Assembly (NCBI GenBank): GCA_964550615.1
Contig: CAZKAB010000009.1
Coordinates: forward strand, 1 to 52,818
DNA length: 52,818 nt
Direction: 5' to 3'
Source of the DNA: M55B144 sp964550615
GTDB lineage: Bacteria > Bipolaricaulota > Bipolaricaulia > UBA7950 > UBA9294
Below are positions 50,467-52,818 of the stretch, piece by piece. The position numbers were made by a program, and so were the translations under genes. The notes beneath the pieces were generated by a model. That model searched no databases. It was not told the DNA's origin and was given only the letters and a program-made list of their open reading frames with translations. The stretch's first letter is position 1. Each line of letters begins with the position of its first letter.

Positions 50467-51582
50467 TCACGACTTGATAAGCTGGTGTACTGTCTGAGCG
50501 AACGCAGGTTCTTCAACGAGCGCTTTCGTGGTATATGGATTATTCATCAGCCTAACGAAGGCGGAGTAGTTGGGGCGGAAGGAGAGTGTCTCTCCCAGTG
50601 AGAGTCCGTTATGATCGGATCCCAGGTTTACTACCGTTATGTCACTGCTTGCGCCTGCGATCGTGTACTCTGGATGTAGCGGTGTCAGTCCACTAACGTC
50701 GGTGTCGACGTGACCCACGGTGACGATGGCACGATATCCGCGCTCTCCCGGCTCTCTCTCTTCTTCGCTATCGATCGGCTCGAACGGTGTTTTCGCCGTT
50801 TCGATCGACGGCACCAGGCGCTTCTCTTTCACTTCGACAACCTCGGCTTCGAGGATCACGCCATCGCTTCGAAGCCCCGGGAATGGCTCGCCGGTTACAG
50901 GATCGGTGCCCAGCAGGATAGCCTCTCCAACACGGAAGTGATTGATTGCTCTCGGAAGGCTGCCATCGCGGAGGAGACCAAGTCCTGCACTGGTCCCTGC
51001 CGAGACGTATGGAATCCTTATGTCGTACTTGAGCTCGAGAAGCTCGTGATAAAGCGACAGCTGCGTCAATTCCTCGGACATCGGGATCGCCCCGTTCAGA
51101 CAGCCAAGATTGGCGCCCAGTCCGGCGAGCGAGATCCGCGACATGCGCAAGATATCCTCGGTTATCTCCAGCAGTCTCCCGGGTAAGACGCCTTCGCGCA
51201 GATCGCCGAGCTCCATCATGAGTACAACTTGATGGGTGGTTCTTCTCCGGCGGCACTCAGCGTCGATCTCCCGGATTGTCGCCAGTTCACTGTTCAACGA
51301 CACATCACACAAAGGAAGAAGCTTGTGCAACGCGGAAGCGTGCGGCGGACGCAGATACCATGCTTCGGCGGAGGGAGCGTTCTTCCGAATCTCGCGCAAG
51401 TTCTCGATACGTGAGTCCCCCATCGATGCTACCCCGAAATCGTTGAGCGCCCGAAGGAGATCTGCATGACCACATAGAGCCTTAGTCACCACAGTAAGGC
51501 TTCCACCATGTTGTTTGACCCAAGATGAGACAACGCGATAGTTGTGGCGCAGCGCGTCAAGATCGATCAAAAGGCGGTTCAT
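50467..51582 (-). CDS. PLP-dependent racemase of the alanine/ornithine racemase family
   Basis: The 371-residue fold-type III enzyme begins LLIDLDALRHNYRVV, has the PLP Lys in TVVTKALCG (about residue 34), and later IPYVSAGTSAGLGLLRDG and HFRVGEAILLGTDP with the C-terminal PLP-contact region. The layout is nearer to ornithine racemase (Orr/YhfX group) than alanine racemase. The substrate amino acid is not certain. Its ATG overlaps the stop of the upstream GNAT gene (ATGA), so the two are coupled; an acetyltransferase beside a racemase may act on the D-amino acid. Confidence 0.85.
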   Translation of the reverse strand: MNRLLIDLDALRHNYRVVSSWVKQHGGSLTVVTKALCGHADLLRALNDFGVASMGDSRIENLREIRKNAPSAEAWYLRPPHASALHKLLPLCDVSLNSELATIREIDAECRRRRTTHQVVLMMELGDLREGVLPGRLLEITEDILRMSRISLAGLGANLGCLNGAIPMSEELTQLSLYHELLELKYDIRIPYVSAGTSAGLGLLRDGSLPRAINHFRVGEAILLGTDPVTGEPFPGLRSDGVILEAEVVEVKEKRLVPSIETAKTPFEPIDSEEEREPGERGYRAIVTVGHVDTDVSGLTPLHPEYTIAGASSDITVVNLGSDHNGLSLGETLSFRPNYSAFVRLMNNPYTTKALVEEPAFAQTVHQLIKS

Positions 51583-52049
51583 CGTTCGTACCTCATCTCG
51601 GCATACTTTGACGTGAACCCAACTCGCTCGTACAGCCGCTTTGCCGGATTGTTGTGCTCAACGTGTAGCTTCATATCGCCATCGCAATTGGCGAGTGCCT
51701 CTTCGATGAGTGTGCGCCCCAGCCCTTGGCCTCGATACTCCGGGCGCACGGCGATGAACAGGAGCAAGTTCTCCGGAACATACCCACCCCATGGCGTGTA
51801 GTGAATTACGGCTGCGCCTAACACTTCTTCCTCATCGGTTGCGAGCACGACGAACCCACCCTGGTTCGCATCGCGCTCGAACACATGCGCGAGTGCCCTT
51901 TCGATGTCGGAAAGGTCATCCTCGTATGGCTTCATCGATTCGTGGAGAAAGCGAGCCAATCCACTTCTCGTAAGCCATTGCGGGAATGCGGTCTCTTGTT
52001 GAATCACACTGATCCTGGGTTTGGTCGCGATGCTTTCGATTGTAATCAC
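51579..52049 (-). CDS. GNAT acetyltransferase coupled to the racemase
   Basis: The 156-residue protein has the GNAT core: FVVLATDEEEVLGAAVIHY, LFIAVRPEYRGQGLGRTLIEEAL (acetyl-CoA loop RGQGLG) and HVEHNNPAKRLYERVGF. The start is a GTG at 52049 only one base after AAGGAG (52051-52056), too short a spacing; the ATT codon next to it or a later codon may be used. It is followed by the racemase gene with an ATGA overlap. N-acetylation of an amino acid or amine is inferred. Confidence 0.82.
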   Translation of the reverse strand: MITIESIATKPRISVIQQETAFPQWLTRSGLARFLHESMKPYEDDLSDIERALAHVFERDANQGGFVVLATDEEEVLGAAVIHYTPWGGYVPENLLLFIAVRPEYRGQGLGRTLIEEALANCDGDMKLHVEHNNPAKRLYERVGFTSKYAEMRYER

Positions 52050-52818
52050 TCTCCTTACTGGGCAAGCAATGGCTGCGCCGTTTGCGTACGTTCGCTTGAA
52101 TGACGCTTCGGAATTGTCTAGTGTGAGGCCGTGACGATGAGGATGCGATGTCTCTCAGGCAGTGACAGAGATACACTCGGCCTAAGCTGCCACCAATCAT
52201 CTGTTTCAATACAGGCGAAGCAACAACCCTGCGCATTGGGTGGTTTGGTTCGTGTCTGATTAAGCGATCCCGTTTCGCGATTAATTCGGTTGGGAGTGGG
52301 TTGGAGACAACGCTGCAGCGCGCGCCGTCGATGGCGTCGACACGGACGTGAGACGGCGTCCTTGCTCTAAACGCTTCTTCGTCATCCATTGGATCGCCAT
52401 TTCACCTCCGAATTTGTGGGTACCGGCTTGGGAATCCTCGTGTCACATATGCTGCCAATCCTGAACCCATCGGTATTTCCGTGAGTCTAGTATACGAAAA
52501 TACTCTTCCCATCGCAAGTTTCGCTTTGATGGTGGATGGAAATGGGCTAATCTTCAGAATTGCTCTCGAATCCAATTGGCTAGGCTTGGGTCTCGGCGTT
52601 CGCGATTGAAGTGAGCTGAAATGCTGCACCAGGCTGCCAACCTGACAGCAAGAAGATTAGGTGGCGAGAGGGCAATGAGAGTTGCCAAGTTTCCGTGCGC
52701 GTATTTAGGCGAATCGACACTTGCGTGGCCACCCTCCGAGAAAGGTGTTGTTGGCGTCTATCTAACAGGGGATGATGCCGCAATGAGATTGGCTACAACA
52801 TAGTGTCGTCTGGGACAT
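52050..52818. other. Right-edge region, no supported gene
   Basis: About 770 bases of low-coding-potential sequence. The ORFs have no domains and biased, Ser/Arg-rich composition. The leader of the GNAT-racemase operon lies at its left end. A gene further right may start outside the window. Confidence 0.5.

Noticed and set aside
51916..52389. 157-residue reading frame on the reverse strand near the right edge
   Set aside because: It overlaps the acetyltransferase in another frame and shows no domain or start site.

Overview
The window reads as part of a metagenome-assembled genome of an uncultured, anaerobic, probably diderm bacterium. Three runs of exactly 100 N mark scaffold joins. Signs of anaerobic life are a glycyl radical enzyme with its activase, a tungsten-type aldehyde:ferredoxin oxidoreductase and its ferredoxin. 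Signs of an outer membrane are a secreted protein that ends like an outer-membrane beta-barrel, several lipoproteins and a soluble periplasmic sugar-binding protein. Shine-Dalgarno sites are strong (AAGGAGG) and GTG/TTG starts are common. I cannot name the phylum; a deep-branching lineage such as Bipolaricaulota/Acetothermia is only a guess.

Left flank (1-13150): the end of a Cys-rich Ig/PKD-like repeat protein; a decayed ferredoxin remnant; a repeat-plus-barrel envelope protein; a DinB-fold protein; a DUF6504-like/DNA polymerase IV/DUF72 operon; a STAS-HATPase gene coupled to a STAS-like/winged-helix gene, divergent from a UvrD-type helicase; an MscS channel; a secreted protein with PPC-like repeats; and a metallo-beta-lactamase-fold enzyme.

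Centre (13161-38953): a 26-kb divergent catabolic supercluster. Two back-to-back sigma-70-like promoters at about 24.2 kb drive it. The left arm has 11 genes: cyclase-family hydrolase, VOC protein, ferredoxin, AOR, DHDPS-family aldolase, 2-hydroxyacid dehydrogenase, HAD phosphatase, KDPG-type aldolase, C_GCAxxG protein, glycyl radical enzyme and activase. The right arm has 14 genes: GntR regulator, ribose-type ABC importer (ATPase, binding protein, permease), FucI-like isomerase, MDR dehydrogenase, xylulokinase-like kinase, two DeoC-like proteins, AhpD-like protein, transaldolase/FSA-like aldolase, aldo/keto reductase, shikimate-dehydrogenase-like oxidoreductase and cupin phosphoglucose isomerase. 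A second GntR paralogue closes it, convergent with the last gene. My inference is import, isomerisation or oxidation, phosphorylation and aldol cleavage of an unusual sugar or sugar acid. AOR would oxidise released aldehydes, AKR/MDR would reduce them, and the glycyl radical enzyme would act on a reduced or hydroxylated product. The substrate cannot be read from sequence. Two features make the cluster unusual: the glycyl radical enzyme appears to lack the diol-binding tetrad, and the two adjacent DeoC paralogues have lost opposite members of the catalytic lysine pair.

Right flank (39000-52818): a lipoprotein interrupted by a gap, a second MscS channel, a LapA-like membrane protein cut by a gap, a DEAD-box RNA helicase with a structured leader, a lipoprotein, a DUF362 iron-sulfur protein, an AEC transporter, a DUF3795 protein, two GNAT acetyltransferases, an MsbA-like ABC exporter and an ornithine/alanine racemase-family enzyme. 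I saw no rRNA, tRNA, CRISPR array, insertion sequence or prophage.
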